Notes: a model not told the origin generated them from the letters alone. A DNA stretch of 64,000 nt from Anthracocystis setariae (GCA_928724745.1 CAKMXJ010000002.1:1302001-1366000), one strand, 5' to 3'. Shown: positions 10,554 to 21,223, numbered from the stretch's first letter. Made by a program: numbers and translations.

Positions 10554-11489
10554 TTACAATTCAGCTAGCAACATGGTACCCAAACTCTGAACAATCTGAT
10601 CGCCCATGGTTTGTTCTACGGCGTCTTCCAAATGTCGCTTGGGATCCTGCTTACCTACATGCCTGGTTTTCAACTGTTCTGGTGTCAAGGTGCTCTCCTC
10701 TTGGACCGACTTGTTGTAGGCCTCGCTCAAACTCAACATCCTTTGGATGGCCTTTGTGTTGTTCTGCTTGTGTTCGCCAAAGTCTCTCAACCTCAAGCCC
10801 TCGGTCCAATTTCGCTTGTGCAGGTTGTTGAGCATGGTCTGCTCAAGCTCGGTCTTGCGGTATCCGATGGCGATCGAGTAGTAGTGACGATTCAAGCCGT
10901 GGATGAGCGACTGGATGGAAGGTTTGTTGAGATGGCCGATGTTGGAGGTGGTTTGACGTGGTTCCTGGCCGAGCATCACTGTGGATGGGTTGATGAGGCG
11001 GAAGGCGTCGATGACCACCTTACCTTTTACGGATTGAATCGGATCCACCACCACGGCGACGGCGCGAGGGTTGAGCTGCTCGAACGACTGCTGCGTGTTG
11101 ATATCGACGTTACTCAACCAACAGCCGAATCCAGGGTGCGAGTGATACCATCCAACCACCATCTCGGGACGACCGGTCTGCTTGAGCATATCGAGCATCT
11201 TGGTTTGGAAGACCGGATCCACCGCTTCGACCGAGACTCCGGTACCGGATTGGGGCATGGCAAAAACGTCGATCACCGAGACGGTGTAGTCGTCGATAAA
11301 GGAACCGAGCATGAGACCCATGACCTCCATCGGAACACCGGCGCGACCGTGTTTCAGCATCTTGATGAGCGCAAGCGACGAGATGTAGACCATTTCGGCG
11401 TTGTCGTTCTGTGGTGCGTCACCGGGAGCGGCACCCGATCCCATACCACCGCCCATACGAGCTTGCTGCATCATGGATTGGAAGTCCAT
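10554..11489 (-). CDS. RPN11: 26S proteasome lid deubiquitinase RPN11 (PSMD14)
   Basis: RPN11 is the zinc-dependent JAMM deubiquitinase that removes ubiquitin chains en bloc from substrates committed to the 26S proteasome. The ATG at 11489 gives [15 protein letters not shown] and 311 residues, the family's usual length (about 306-310). The MPN domain spans about residues 32-170. The JAMM metal-binding set is intact: E55, H116 and H118 in the [14 protein letters not shown] block, S126 and D129. The C-terminal helices (residues about 190-311) that bind the lid and RPN8 are present, ending in [11 protein letters not shown]. No intron is visible. It is divergent from the ARL8-like gene. The longer open frame upstream lacks family similarity and is treated as 5' UTR. 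Confidence 0.97.
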   Translation of the reverse strand: MDFQSMMQQARMGGGMGSGAAPGDAPQNDNAEMVYISSLALIKMLKHGRAGVPMEVMGLMLGSFIDDYTVSVIDVFAMPQSGTGVSVEAVDPVFQTKMLDMLKQTGRPEMVVGWYHSHPGFGCWLSNVDINTQQSFEQLNPRAVAVVVDPIQSVKGKVVIDAFRLINPSTVMLGQEPRQTTSNIGHLNKPSIQSLIHGLNRHYYSIAIGYRKTELEQTMLNNLHKRNWTEGLRLRDFGEHKQNNTKAIQRMLSLSEAYNKSVQEESTLTPEQLKTRHVGKQDPKRHLEDAVEQTMGDQIVQSLGTMLLAEL

Positions 11490-12239
11490 GTTGGGTGGAT
11501 GTGTGGTTGTCGAGAAGATGTGTAATTTCCCAAGTGTATCGCACGGCCAGTATGAAGCGATGCGCTGCTTGCTTGCTTGCTTGTTTGTTTGTGAGGCTTG
11601 CTGATGAGGATTCCAATGTGGATAGGATGATGGTCGAGATGCAAGTGTTGGGTATGAGCGCAACCCAAAAGTGGAGAAACCCAAAACGGCACAGCAGAGC
11701 AGCAGAGCAGCAGAGCATCGAGTCTTGCACGGGCTAACGCGTCCCCAATTTGGGTTTGTGGGTCCAAAGTGAAATCGTGATCGCAGCCAAAGCGCAACGA
11801 AATGCTGATGCTGATGTTGATTATGTAAGTGCGACAAACACAATTTTCTCGCCTCCACAAACACAATTTGAATCTGCAGCTGCTCTCTTAAAATTGATGA
11901 TATCACAACCAACACCCCACAAATTTCAACGTTTGACACAGCCATCCATTCTCTTGGCTTGCATCCTCATCTTTACCACCCATCCCATCTTGATCACCAT
12001 CGCTCACCATTTATTACTAGCACCGTCCATTCAATCATCATCAAGCAACGCCAAAGCATCGCAAAGCAATCAGGATATCAAGCTATCCTAAACAAACAAG
12101 CTGCACCTAGCACAAGAGCACCTCGGCGTACCCACACACACACACACTCTCTCTCTCTCTCTCCTCTTCTCTTATCGATACCTCTGTGCGGGCTCATACC
12201 AAATACGCTTGGATTCCTTCCTCGAACAAAACCGCCATC
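11490..12239. promoter_or_regulatory. Divergent promoter between RPN11 and ARL8-like gene
   Basis: A 750-bp region with a TTGC/TTTG tetranucleotide tract near 11568-11592, an AGCAG repeat near 11695-11716, and CA then CT dinucleotide tracts at about 12137-12165 directly upstream of the ARL8-like start. CT-rich tracts before the start codon are common in fungal 5' UTRs. No gene is supported. Confidence 0.5.
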
Positions 12240-12908
12240 ATGTCGTCCGCGTTAGGCTCACTCTTTTCGTCGCTCTTCAACTACCTCCGATCGCTTCTCT
12301 TCTCCAAGCACCTCGAGATCTGTGTGGTCGGTCTGCAAGCGGCGGGCAAGACGTCGCTCGTCAACCTTCTCTCCTCGGGCCAGTTCGCCGACGAGATGGT
12401 GCCTACCGTGGGCTTCAACATGCGCAAAGTGCGCTCTGGCAACACCACCATCAAGGTGTGGGACATCGGAGGTCAGCCAAGATTCCGAAGCATGTGGGAG
12501 CGCTATTGCAGGGGTGTCAGTGCGATCGTGTTCGTCGTCGATTCTTCCGTACCACTACCTGGCTCCGAACCACCCGCCAAGCCGCCAAAGGAAGCTTCGG
12601 CAGCCACTGCGCTAACAACTACACCCAGCGCCGGACCCAGTACTCAGAATAGCGCAGCGTGGAATGTGGCAACCGAAGAGCTTCATGCCCTCATCGAACG
12701 ACCGCATCTCTCAGGAGTTCCACTGCTGGTACTAGCCACCAAGAACGACATCAAGGCAGCCGCCAGGGTGGATGATGTGATCAAGATCATGAAGCTCGAT
12801 ACCATTGCCAACAGGGAAGTAAGTTGCTACAGTATCAGCAGTAAAAATCAGGTCAACATCGATGTCACGCTCAAGTGGCTCGTAGCTAGAAGTCCAGCTG
12901 GAAAGTAA
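12240..12908 (+). CDS. ARL8: ARL8-type small GTPase with an internal low-complexity insertion
   Basis: An Arf-like GTPase of the ARL8 subgroup, which positions lysosomes or vacuoles and late endosomes. The ATG at 12240 gives 222 residues against about 186 for typical ARL8. The N-terminus (MSSALGSLFSSLFNYLRSLLF) is the hydrophobic amphipathic helix typical of ARL8, which lacks a myristoylated glycine. The P-loop GLQAAGKT is at residues 31-38, switch I contains PTVGFNMRKV, and WDIGGQPRFRSMWERYCRG is the diagnostic ARL8 switch II. Between VVDSS and WNVATEELHALIE is an extra Pro/Ala/Ser/Thr-rich stretch of about 36 residues. The guanine-specificity motif reads TKND instead of NKxD. It appears intact, with a complete C-terminal domain. 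Confidence 0.9.
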   Translation: MSSALGSLFSSLFNYLRSLLFSKHLEICVVGLQAAGKTSLVNLLSSGQFADEMVPTVGFNMRKVRSGNTTIKVWDIGGQPRFRSMWERYCRGVSAIVFVVDSSVPLPGSEPPAKPPKEASAATALTTTPSAGPSTQNSAAWNVATEELHALIERPHLSGVPLLVLATKNDIKAAARVDDVIKIMKLDTIANREVSCYSISSKNQVNIDVTLKWLVARSPAGK

Positions 12909-13396
12909 TGAGCGCTCATCTCGCAATCATCAGGATGGCAATGCATGCGCTTTGGTCCATCCATCCATCCATCCATCCAACAGCAAAGGTTGCGTTGACT
13001 CTATCCACGCAGCTAGCTTGGTGGCTGTACATCTACCCCTCCTTATATCCCCGTACGCCGTTTCAGTCATAGCAACCGCCTTGCCAGTATAGTCCGCAGC
13101 TTTTGCACAATTTCCCTGCAATCATACCCCACCGATTCTGTCCAAGTAGCCCAGCTGCTGCTGCTGCTGAGGAGAAGCATGCCAGCTGGTCTTGGTGCTT
13201 GTGTGTTGATGGTGCATCCTAGCGAAATTCGAGCTGAGCGTGGCGGCGACTACTGTACTGCCAAATAAAGTCAGAAACATGCGCGCTCAGGCCGCGCACT
13301 TTTCTCTCTTTGCTTGCAACCATCGTTTTCAACATCCTCTCCTCTTTCATCCTCCCTTTCTCCTTCTTGCACACAGATCGCCGCCACACACACAAA
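12909..13396. other. Intergenic region with ATCC tetranucleotide repeat
   Basis: This 488-bp gap between two plus-strand genes contains a (CCAT)n tract at about 12956-12979 and a GCT tract near 13156-13167. The distal part is presumably the VPS52 promoter. No gene is supported. Confidence 0.6.
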
Positions 13397-15637
13397 ATGG
13401 CAGCAGACGACGCCAAAGCAGAGCGTCTCGTCTCCCTCGCTTCGTCTGCCTCCCAACTCACCTCCAACGCCGACTCGATCCAATCCATATACGCATCGGC
13501 CCTAGCCAAGCGCGCACAACTCGAACGAGAACAAGATGAAAAGTACCTCTCCCTCGCACCCACCTTGCTCTCTCTGCACCAACAAGCTGCTTCCTCCAAC
13601 CAACTCCTCTCGTCACTCGAGTCGTTCCTCTCCACCTTCCAGTCCGACCTGTCCACGCTCTCAACACACATCTCGGCACTCCAAAACACCTCGCACCAAA
13701 TCGACTCGCGTCTAGATGCGACAAGGGATGTCGAGGTCCAACTTGCTTCCATCCTCTCGGAAATCGCTCTGTCGCCCAGGATCGTCGATCTCTTCTTCGA
13801 CACCGATCCAGAATCCAGACCCGAACTCTGGTTCAAGGCGGTCAAGCAGCTCGATCGCGTCTTGGAAGCCACTTCGCCATCTGCCACCATCGCTCTCCCC
13901 TCGTCGGCCTCAAATGCGTCAAGCAATGACGAGATCCGAGATGTTCAAGCAGTCAACGAGGTTCGAAGCATCGCCGAGTCGTGCAAGAACGTCGTGGCGA
14001 CAAAGTTGAGATCCTACCTTACCGCGCCTCATGCCAGTATCAAAGCCTCGGTCACCACCAACTTACAGGTTCTGCAAACGGGTGTGTTGCTCAGGCATCA
14101 CAGGCCACTGTACGCATTCTTGGCGAGACAGATGCCAAGGGTGGCCATCGACGTGCAGAGGAGCTACGTCGCTGCTGCGCGACTGTATTTCGAAACCGCC
14201 TTCCGCAGATACGCTCGTAGTCTCGGCGTCGTTCGAAAACGCTGGACAGAGAATTCCACAGCGGGCAATCTGATCACCGACCCCGTCCCGAGCTCGAGCA
14301 AAGGCGACTACGCCTCCACCTCAATCACATCGCTACAGAACGGCATGGCAGCACTTTCCAAAGCTACCTTGTCCTCCACCGCCACCGCCAACTTCTTTCC
14401 CCCCGGCAGGCAGAGTGGCGGAGTCACACCAGCCAGAACGGCAAGTGCCGATGGATCCTCCTCCTCCTCCTCCTCGCTCGGCGACTCCGACGCGATGAAT
14501 GTGTCCGATCCTTGGCTCTACTCCAGTTCGCGCATGCTGTACAGCAGATTCGATAGTCCTGTCGCCACCGTGTTGGGCTATCTAGCGGACGAGACGAGCT
14601 TCAAGGCGTGTCCCGAGAATCTGTTCAGGTCGTTGAGCTTGGTGCTCGTCGACAATGCGTGTTCCGAGTATACTTTTCTCGTGCGGTTCTTCGAAAGCAT
14701 ATCCGAGGACGACTCTGCAGCCCCGTCTACGGTCAGGAACGAGGGTGGAGAGAGTAGTGGCGGTGGGACAGGTGTGGGTGTTGGGCCGGAGGAGAGTGTC
14801 TCGGCGCATGGCGACGATACTATCGATGACGAGGCGGGTACGGAAGCATCGGTGGTGCAGTTGAGTTTGCAAGAGCAAAAGAGACTCAAAGGGCGAGGCG
14901 CATCGGAAGAGATCTTCAAGCAGATCTTTGAGCCGGCACTAAGCACGTTTGCAGCATTTACCAAGTCGCTCGTCAGTGGGTCGGTATCGGCGACGGGTTC
15001 TAGCGGTAGTCTGAGTGCCAGTGGGTATTTCTCGTTGCTGTCCATGTTGACGCTCAACGATGCGTTGCTCGACTTGGTGGCTAGTCGTGGCTGTAGCAAT
15101 GCGGTTCTCGAATCCGCACTGATGGGTGTCAAACTCTCGGCATATCCACTCATCAAACGTTTCCTGGATGATCAAATCGTCGCCATCTCCACCCTCACCA
15201 ACCCAACCACCTCCTCAAACTCAAGCTCTACTTCGCTGTGGGGTGCAATTGGCTCCCTCACCGGCACTACCTCCTCTTCTTCCACGACGCTTACGACCGA
15301 ATTAGGTCAGGCGATTGCGATTCGATACGTCTCGCTTTTTACGAAAACCCTATGGACACTGCAGGACTCACAAGATCACGGCATTCTCCCGTCGCTCCAT
15401 CGACTGCGTTCCGAAATCGCCACACTCTTCTCCTCCGCCAAGGACGTCCGGTTTGATAATCTCAAATGCATACAAACCATCCTCACCACCATCGAGGCCA
15501 TCACAAGCGTCACCGCGGGTACCAACCTAACCTCGCACGCCAAAGTTCAAAACGAATTCAGCTTCTGGAACAACCGTCTCCACCAATCCACCACCACCAC
15601 CTCGTCGTCGTCGTCGTCGTCGTCGTTAAAACGCTAA
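13397..15637 (+). CDS. VPS52: GARP/EARP tethering complex subunit VPS52
   Basis: VPS52 is the largest core subunit of the GARP complex, which tethers endosome-derived vesicles at the trans-Golgi network and binds Rab and SNARE partners. I chose the ATG at 13397 (MAADDAKAERLVS, context CACAAAATGG), giving 746 residues. Residues about 55-115 form the signature helical bundle (LESFLSTFQSDLSTLSTHIS, then RLDATRDVEVQL), matching the Vps52/Sac2 N-terminal coiled coil. Residues about 215-300 (LLRHHRPLYAFLARQMPRVA and FETAFRRYARSL) match the conserved middle domain. Ser/Gly-rich insertions near residues 350-380 and 440-500 are not conserved in the family. The C-terminus ends in a Ser/Thr run. It is convergent with the MAPKKK gene, with only 54 bp between stop codons. 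Confidence 0.88.
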   Translation: MAADDAKAERLVSLASSASQLTSNADSIQSIYASALAKRAQLEREQDEKYLSLAPTLLSLHQQAASSNQLLSSLESFLSTFQSDLSTLSTHISALQNTSHQIDSRLDATRDVEVQLASILSEIALSPRIVDLFFDTDPESRPELWFKAVKQLDRVLEATSPSATIALPSSASNASSNDEIRDVQAVNEVRSIAESCKNVVATKLRSYLTAPHASIKASVTTNLQVLQTGVLLRHHRPLYAFLARQMPRVAIDVQRSYVAAARLYFETAFRRYARSLGVVRKRWTENSTAGNLITDPVPSSSKGDYASTSITSLQNGMAALSKATLSSTATANFFPPGRQSGGVTPARTASADGSSSSSSSLGDSDAMNVSDPWLYSSSRMLYSRFDSPVATVLGYLADETSFKACPENLFRSLSLVLVDNACSEYTFLVRFFESISEDDSAAPSTVRNEGGESSGGGTGVGVGPEESVSAHGDDTIDDEAGTEASVVQLSLQEQKRLKGRGASEEIFKQIFEPALSTFAAFTKSLVSGSVSATGSSGSLSASGYFSLLSMLTLNDALLDLVASRGCSNAVLESALMGVKLSAYPLIKRFLDDQIVAISTLTNPTTSSNSSSTSLWGAIGSLTGTTSSSSTTLTTELGQAIAIRYVSLFTKTLWTLQDSQDHGILPSLHRLRSEIATLFSSAKDVRFDNLKCIQTILTTIEAITSVTAGTNLTSHAKVQNEFSFWNNRLHQSTTTTSSSSSSSSLKR

Positions 15638-15691
15638 GTGTTTTGTATTGTTCGGATAATCAAATGATACAACTACCACTGGGAGGGGTGT

Positions 15692-18600
15692 TTAGGATTC
15701 ATCTGGAAGCGTGCTGAGTGAAGAATCGTGTCGCAGCATGGCGATTCGTTGCGCTTCTTCTTTTTGATACTGAAGATCAGCGATGAGAGCGGGGTAGCCT
15801 GGATGAGAGTGGTCCGGATGACCCGGCACGTGTGTGATCCCCCTCCTCCCCTCCCCCTTCCCCTCTTCTTCTACATGTTCAGCTCGATCATCCTGCTTCT
15901 CCCTCTCCTTTAGCAACTGCTGTTGCTGTCGAAACCCTAAACTGGCCCTTAAACTCATACTCGGATTATACGGTGTAGTGATACCTGTGCCACCACCGCC
16001 TCCCGATCCAACCTCACTACTACTCCACCTACTCCTAACACTGTTCAAACTAGAAACATTGCGATCCAAACTCTTAAACATCCCTGGCATCCCCACCCCA
16101 ACCCCAACCCCGACCCCCGTCTCGCTGGAACTACTCGACTGACTACCCATATCATCCTCCAACACCCCCACCCCAGCCGCAGCTGCAATCTCCGCAGCCG
16201 CCTCGGCGGCGTTCGCCTCATCCAACTCCTCGATCAAATGACGCATCCACGCATCCTCCTTCAATTGAATCGCCGTAGGCCGCTGTCGCGGGTTGATCGT
16301 CAAACACTGGCGGATAAACTCAATGCCCATCGCCGACAATTGCGACGAATCCGGCAACGCAGGATGCTGCTCGGCCATCCCGATATGAAACATGATCGCC
16401 CACTCATTGTCAAAGTTGCTCCACGGTCGTTTACCCGTGGCGAACTCGAGCACCACGCAACCGAGCGACCAAATATCCGCCGCCGCCTGCGGCACATCCG
16501 GCGTCCCCTTGATCACTTCGGGCGACATGTACATCGGTGTACCCTGCAAACTCGCCATCGCTCCCGCAGGCCCACCCTGCTTACCGCCTTCCAGCCCACC
16601 AGCGAGCATGCCAATGTTGCCCAACCCCCCAACCTTGCGCGAGCGCTGGATGGTGCGACTGTTCTTGGCCAGGATCTTGGCAGCACCGAAATCGACGTAC
16701 TTGAGCACACCCATATGGTCGAGCAGAATGTTGTCCGGTTTGATGTCGCGATGAATAATCCCCTGCGAGTGCAGGTAGATGAGACCCTCGAGCATCTGCA
16801 GCGTATACACCTGGATCACCGTCTCGTCCTCGATACGGCCGTGCTCCAACAGTGCGGCCAGCGAGCCTCCCTGGCAGTACTCTTCAAAGATGTACACGCG
16901 ATCGCGATGCACCTCGAGACCGTAGTACTCGACAATGTTGGGATGCGACAGCATCGACATGACCTCCATCTCGTCCCGAATCTGCTGGTACAAATTCGGA
17001 TTCGACGACACGTCCTGGAACCGAATCTCTTTGACAGCCATAAGCCCACCGCTGTCCAGATTGACCGCCAAGTAGACCGTACCGAACGTACCTCCGCCGA
17101 TGAACTGTCCCTGCTGCCACCGGATCGTGATCTTCGATGCTGACTGCGCCAGGAAGTTCAAGCTGCGATCTTCCAGGCGCGTATCGTCCAGCACCCGTCC
17201 AATGAGGCGCTGCTCGAGATCCAGTTCGTGCCGCGCCGCATCCCACTCGAGCACCTTCGAGATCCACCGTTCCTCGGTCGCCTGCATCGCTGCATCGAGT
17301 TTGTTGAACAGCATCTGTGCGCCGATCCCTGGCCCCACAAGTTCCGACTTGTCGCCCTCCGCACCCTCGCCATTGCCTTGCAGCCGGAGCGATTGAAAGT
17401 CCTCGGCCAACCCCTGGACGGCGTCGGCGCCCCCAGCGGTGATGCGTTCCTTTTCGAGCTTCTCCTGCTCCTCCTGCGCCTTGGCCACACTGCTTCTCGC
17501 ACCGAGAATGTCAAAGTGCGAGATGAGCAGCGCCATGCACGAACCCACCTTCATGCGCAGCAGTGTAAAGTCGTGCTCGTTGAGTCGAAAGATGTTCTCA
17601 GCCGACGTGATGTGGTTAGCATTGCCTAGAGCCGTGACGGCCCACTTGAACGTCTTGCGTTCACTCGGCACACAATCATCGCAAATGAAAGCGATCCAGT
17701 CGATGGCGAGACGACCCAAGGCCAACGTCATCTGGTCGCGCAGACGAGCCGATTCGATAAACGGCAGCGCACGTCGGCCGTGCTCAGCTGCCATCGAGTA
17801 GCAGTTTTGGATGAGCTCGTCGCAACTTCCGCCCAAAGGCCCAGTTCCGATATCGCCCGTCGTGGAGCGCGGAGTGCCGCTCTTGGCTCGAGCCCGAACT
17901 CCCAAGCCGCGAAGCCGGCGTCGGATCTCGGGCACCTTGCGGATGATGGTATCGGAAAGCATGTACACGCCCTTGTTGATGTCTTCCAGTCCGGACTGGA
18001 CGCGACTCATGTGCGCCATCTGATCATTGAGTGTATCCAGTGGAAACGCACCGTGTCCATCCTCACTGCCATCGTCGGGATCTTCGGCGGTACCGGCGTG
18101 ATGCGAAAAGATGCTCTGGAAGTGTCGCTTGGCCAACTCGAGTCGGCGCTTGGGCCCGTCCGCAATGAGACGGACACGGCGATCCGCGAGAGCGATATCG
18201 ACACGCGGCATGATGTGATGCATCACCTTGCCCGTCCACATAAACGGATCACGAGGACTCAACAGCAAGATGTAGCGCGGACGGTTGTCGGCGTCGTCAT
18301 CGTGGCCACCTGGGCCGTTACTGGCAGCGGTCTGCTTCTCAAGCTGTTCACGCAACGCGTTGGCGGTACCGATGCCACCGCCTGCTGGGGCGTCGTCGCC
18401 ATCTTCGCCATCAGCGTTGAGCGCGTTGGCAGCGCCTTCTGCAGCCAGCGCCGAATCCTCCTCTCCCGGCCGCACGCGGTGGAGACACTTGCAGACGAGC
18501 TCTTGAATCAGATCCGGCTTGTCCTGCAGGCTGGGTTCGGCCACTAGGTAGATGCCGTTCTCCTCGAGCGCCTCGGTATATACCAGAAAGTAGTCGTGGT

Positions 18601-21223
18601 CGATGAGCGTCAGCATGAAGGAGCTGAGCGTCATGCCGCCGGCGTTGTTCGCATCGCTGTACTCGGCGATGGATCGATCCTCAGCCTCGAGATAGTCGGA
18701 AGAGGGCCGAAGGGTGCCGAGGTCGTACTCGGCCGCGTTGTCGAGTCGATTTCGGATGTCACGTGCAAAGCCGAGGAGCTTTCGAGATCGGATTCGCACA
18801 TTGTCAAAGACGCTGTGGATCCATTTGGCACGGTCTTCGAGCGTGATGAAACTCTTGCCCTGTCCAGCTCGGCCGGTAGTAGCGCTCGTGCTGAGATTGG
18901 GAGCCTGGTCGGACTTGGACAAGCCGACGGGGCCTGATGTCGGATTGGGTAGACGTCGACCATGCTGGTCCTGCTGCGTCATGGTTGCTGTCAGCTCGCG
19001 GTTGAAGTAGCGGGCAATACGATCGAAAAGCTTGTTGACGAAGCGTGTGATGTTGGTAGCGACGATGACGTCACCGCCTTCGATGGATTCGACGGCGGTG
19101 CTGAGGAAACGCCACTCGGGCTCGAGAATCTCGGTCTCCTTGAAGTAGACACTGGCCTTGAGTTTGAGACGGAGCAGCTTGAAGAAGAACTTGAGCGCAC
19201 TTCGCAGCACTTCGTCGTAGCCCTCGGCGATGCATGGCTCCAGGTCCCAGCCGCGTTCGGGATCAGCCACAATGATGCTAGTGTATTGCAGCTTGACACG
19301 GCACGCCATTGCGAGCGCTGTCCGCAGATCGTCGGTGAGCGAATCGACGATGAGCACACTTGGCTCTGCCAGCTTGCCGGCATAGTCAAGACGGAGACGC
19401 AGTGCACCTTGCATGAGGCGCGTGGGGAAGTTGATGAGTGTGATAAGCTCTGGCTCGATCGATGGCAGCGCCAGGCGCGCAAATTCCTTGTGATACTTTG
19501 TGATGGTCTCTTTCGCCTTGAAGATGAGCTGGTAGAGACTGGCGAGGGTACGCTTCTCGAACGTAGACTGAAGTGAGCCTTCCTTCTGGATCCTCTCTAC
19601 AAAGGTGCTGTCGTCATCGACCGCAGCGCGGCCTGTGCGGGGTCGATCGCGTTGTTGATCGGATTCGCGAGCGCCGTGGGTGGCGATCTCGAGGGTATCG
19701 GAACCGGTCCATTTGCGAAGGATTTCGATCTGGAGACGCAGCGAGGTGGTGATGTTGAACCAACTGTAGAGCACGGCGAGCTTGGCCTGGATCTCGGCGT
19801 CGCCCCACTCGGGTACAAGCTCGACAGCACGCCTGGTCGAGGGGAATTGTTCCTCTGCGCTATCGATCCGACCGAGCAGCTGCCCAATCTCGGCTAAAAC
19901 CGCTTCTTTCTCTGCTGTCACTGAGGATGAGGTGGTATCCGACTCGGCTTTCTCCGACTTGGCCGCTGGATCTACGTCAGTGGTACATTCATGCTTGACC
20001 GACGACGAGGTGGGTGGTGAGGTTTGACTGTCAGCAGCTGCGATGTGCTGGGCGCGGCAGTCGCGCACTTGTTGGGCTAGATCCTTGAGCATGGTGCCGA
20101 ACCCTTCTTTGAGACGCTTCTCTTCGTCCTCGATGGCACCGCGCTGGAGACCCCGGCCACGGAGGGTGGCTTTGATGTCGAGCCAGCGTTGATAGCTGAG
20201 CTCCTGACGAGAGAGATCAGGGGTGTCGACCGAGTTGATACGTTTGGTCTCGGATTTGAGCACTTCGGAGTTGAGCACGGAGCCGAGCATGCTCTGCCAT
20301 TCCATGCGAAGTTGGGGATCCAGAACGGGCGTCTCTGACTCGCCCAAGTCGGCGGGTGTATGCAGGTCAGCGGGAAAGCTGGGACCAGGAGTTGCGGCGA
20401 CACCTGCGACCGGATCGGGCGCGGGTGCCAAGGGGTCGAGAGGTGCTACAAGAGCGCGGGAGGCATTGGAGGCGCCAGGAGGGTGAAGCGCATTGGCTTC
20501 GCCGTCCCAGTCGTCGCTATCGTCACTAGCGCTGGCGCTGGACCAGTAGGCGTTGTTGCGCTTGGAAGGCATGGAAGCCCTAGCTTTGTTCCTGTCATAG
20601 CTTGAACCGGAGCGCGAAAAGTAGTCGTACTCATCGGGAAGAGCGTCGGCTGCAGCTTGGTTGGCTAGTTGGTGCATGGCATCTTGGGGAGCGTCGGTGT
20701 AGCGGTCGGAGTCGTCGGAATCGTCAAGCAGCGCGGCATCTCGGCGACGCTGACGCTCTGCTCTGGACTTTTCGACATTGACTTGACGCTGGACCAAGCT
20801 GGTGGTGGCTGGTTCGTCAAAGTAGGTGGACTGGGTGGAGGGGACGCGATCTTCTGGCAAAGGCTGAGCCAGACTGGTGGTGCGTGTACGATTGGTAGTG
20901 ACATGTCGAAGGGACGAGCTAGAGCGAGGTGCGCGACGAGGCCCGGTTCGGGTGCCAAGGCCTGCTGCGGGGATGCGTTGGCGCCCATCGGTTTCTGGCT
21001 CTGGAGCAGCAGTCTGCGCAGCTTCAAGCGCATCCTCGGATATGGACTGTAATGGATCGTGGTCAGAGCTGTCATCGGGCTGCTGAAAAGTGACACTAAC
21101 CGCTCGCTTCCTTGAAGGAGATGCAGAGGTTGGGTGTTGCTGGTCTTTGGCCTCCTCGGAGATGGAGGTCGTATAGCTGGATGAGGAAGGCCCAGCGTCG
21201 CTGCTTTGGTTCGGATTCGACAT
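15692..21223 (-). CDS. SSK2: SSK2/SSK22-type MAP kinase kinase kinase (HOG pathway)
   Basis: This MAPKKK would phosphorylate a PBS2-type MAPKK in the osmotic and general stress (HOG/p38) cascade after activation by an SSK1-type response regulator. The real start is the ATG at 21223 (MSNPNQSSDAG); the slightly longer frame begins with TTG. It is 1,843 residues with no intron. Residues 1 to about 330 are disordered. The middle (about 330-1350) is the helical regulatory region characteristic of SSK2/Wak1/MEKK4. The kinase domain lies at about 1365-1680: glycine loop (IGGGTFGTVYLAV), VAIK-type lysine (MAVKEIRF), HRDIKPDN catalytic loop, DFGAAK, an expanded activation segment with a Gly-rich insertion of about 40 residues, then GTPMYMSPE. 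The tail after about 1700 is Ser/Gly-rich. All catalytic residues seen are intact. It is divergent from the RasGEF gene. Confidence 0.93.
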   Translation of the reverse strand: MSNPNQSSDAGPSSSSYTTSISEEAKDQQHPTSASPSRKRAVSVTFQQPDDSSDHDPLQSISEDALEAAQTAAPEPETDGRQRIPAAGLGTRTGPRRAPRSSSSLRHVTTNRTRTTSLAQPLPEDRVPSTQSTYFDEPATTSLVQRQVNVEKSRAERQRRRDAALLDDSDDSDRYTDAPQDAMHQLANQAAADALPDEYDYFSRSGSSYDRNKARASMPSKRNNAYWSSASASDDSDDWDGEANALHPPGASNASRALVAPLDPLAPAPDPVAGVAATPGPSFPADLHTPADLGESETPVLDPQLRMEWQSMLGSVLNSEVLKSETKRINSVDTPDLSRQELSYQRWLDIKATLRGRGLQRGAIEDEEKRLKEGFGTMLKDLAQQVRDCRAQHIAAADSQTSPPTSSSVKHECTTDVDPAAKSEKAESDTTSSSVTAEKEAVLAEIGQLLGRIDSAEEQFPSTRRAVELVPEWGDAEIQAKLAVLYSWFNITTSLRLQIEILRKWTGSDTLEIATHGARESDQQRDRPRTGRAAVDDDSTFVERIQKEGSLQSTFEKRTLASLYQLIFKAKETITKYHKEFARLALPSIEPELITLINFPTRLMQGALRLRLDYAGKLAEPSVLIVDSLTDDLRTALAMACRVKLQYTSIIVADPERGWDLEPCIAEGYDEVLRSALKFFFKLLRLKLKASVYFKETEILEPEWRFLSTAVESIEGGDVIVATNITRFVNKLFDRIARYFNRELTATMTQQDQHGRRLPNPTSGPVGLSKSDQAPNLSTSATTGRAGQGKSFITLEDRAKWIHSVFDNVRIRSRKLLGFARDIRNRLDNAAEYDLGTLRPSSDYLEAEDRSIAEYSDANNAGGMTLSSFMLTLIDHDYFLVYTEALEENGIYLVAEPSLQDKPDLIQELVCKCLHRVRPGEEDSALAAEGAANALNADGEDGDDAPAGGGIGTANALREQLEKQTAASNGPGGHDDDADNRPRYILLLSPRDPFMWTGKVMHHIMPRVDIALADRRVRLIADGPKRRLELAKRHFQSIFSHHAGTAEDPDDGSEDGHGAFPLDTLNDQMAHMSRVQSGLEDINKGVYMLSDTIIRKVPEIRRRLRGLGVRARAKSGTPRSTTGDIGTGPLGGSCDELIQNCYSMAAEHGRRALPFIESARLRDQMTLALGRLAIDWIAFICDDCVPSERKTFKWAVTALGNANHITSAENIFRLNEHDFTLLRMKVGSCMALLISHFDILGARSSVAKAQEEQEKLEKERITAGGADAVQGLAEDFQSLRLQGNGEGAEGDKSELVGPGIGAQMLFNKLDAAMQATEERWISKVLEWDAARHELDLEQRLIGRVLDDTRLEDRSLNFLAQSASKITIRWQQGQFIGGGTFGTVYLAVNLDSGGLMAVKEIRFQDVSSNPNLYQQIRDEMEVMSMLSHPNIVEYYGLEVHRDRVYIFEEYCQGGSLAALLEHGRIEDETVIQVYTLQMLEGLIYLHSQGIIHRDIKPDNILLDHMGVLKYVDFGAAKILAKNSRTIQRSRKVGGLGNIGMLAGGLEGGKQGGPAGAMASLQGTPMYMSPEVIKGTPDVPQAAADIWSLGCVVLEFATGKRPWSNFDNEWAIMFHIGMAEQHPALPDSSQLSAMGIEFIRQCLTINPRQRPTAIQLKEDAWMRHLIEELDEANAAEAAAEIAAAAGVGVLEDDMGSQSSSSSETGVGVGVGVGMPGMFKSLDRNVSSLNSVRSRWSSSEVGSGGGGGTGITTPYNPSMSLRASLGFRQQQQLLKEREKQDDRAEHVEEEGKGEGRRGITHVPGHPDHSHPGYPALIADLQYQKEEAQRIAMLRHDSSLSTLPDES

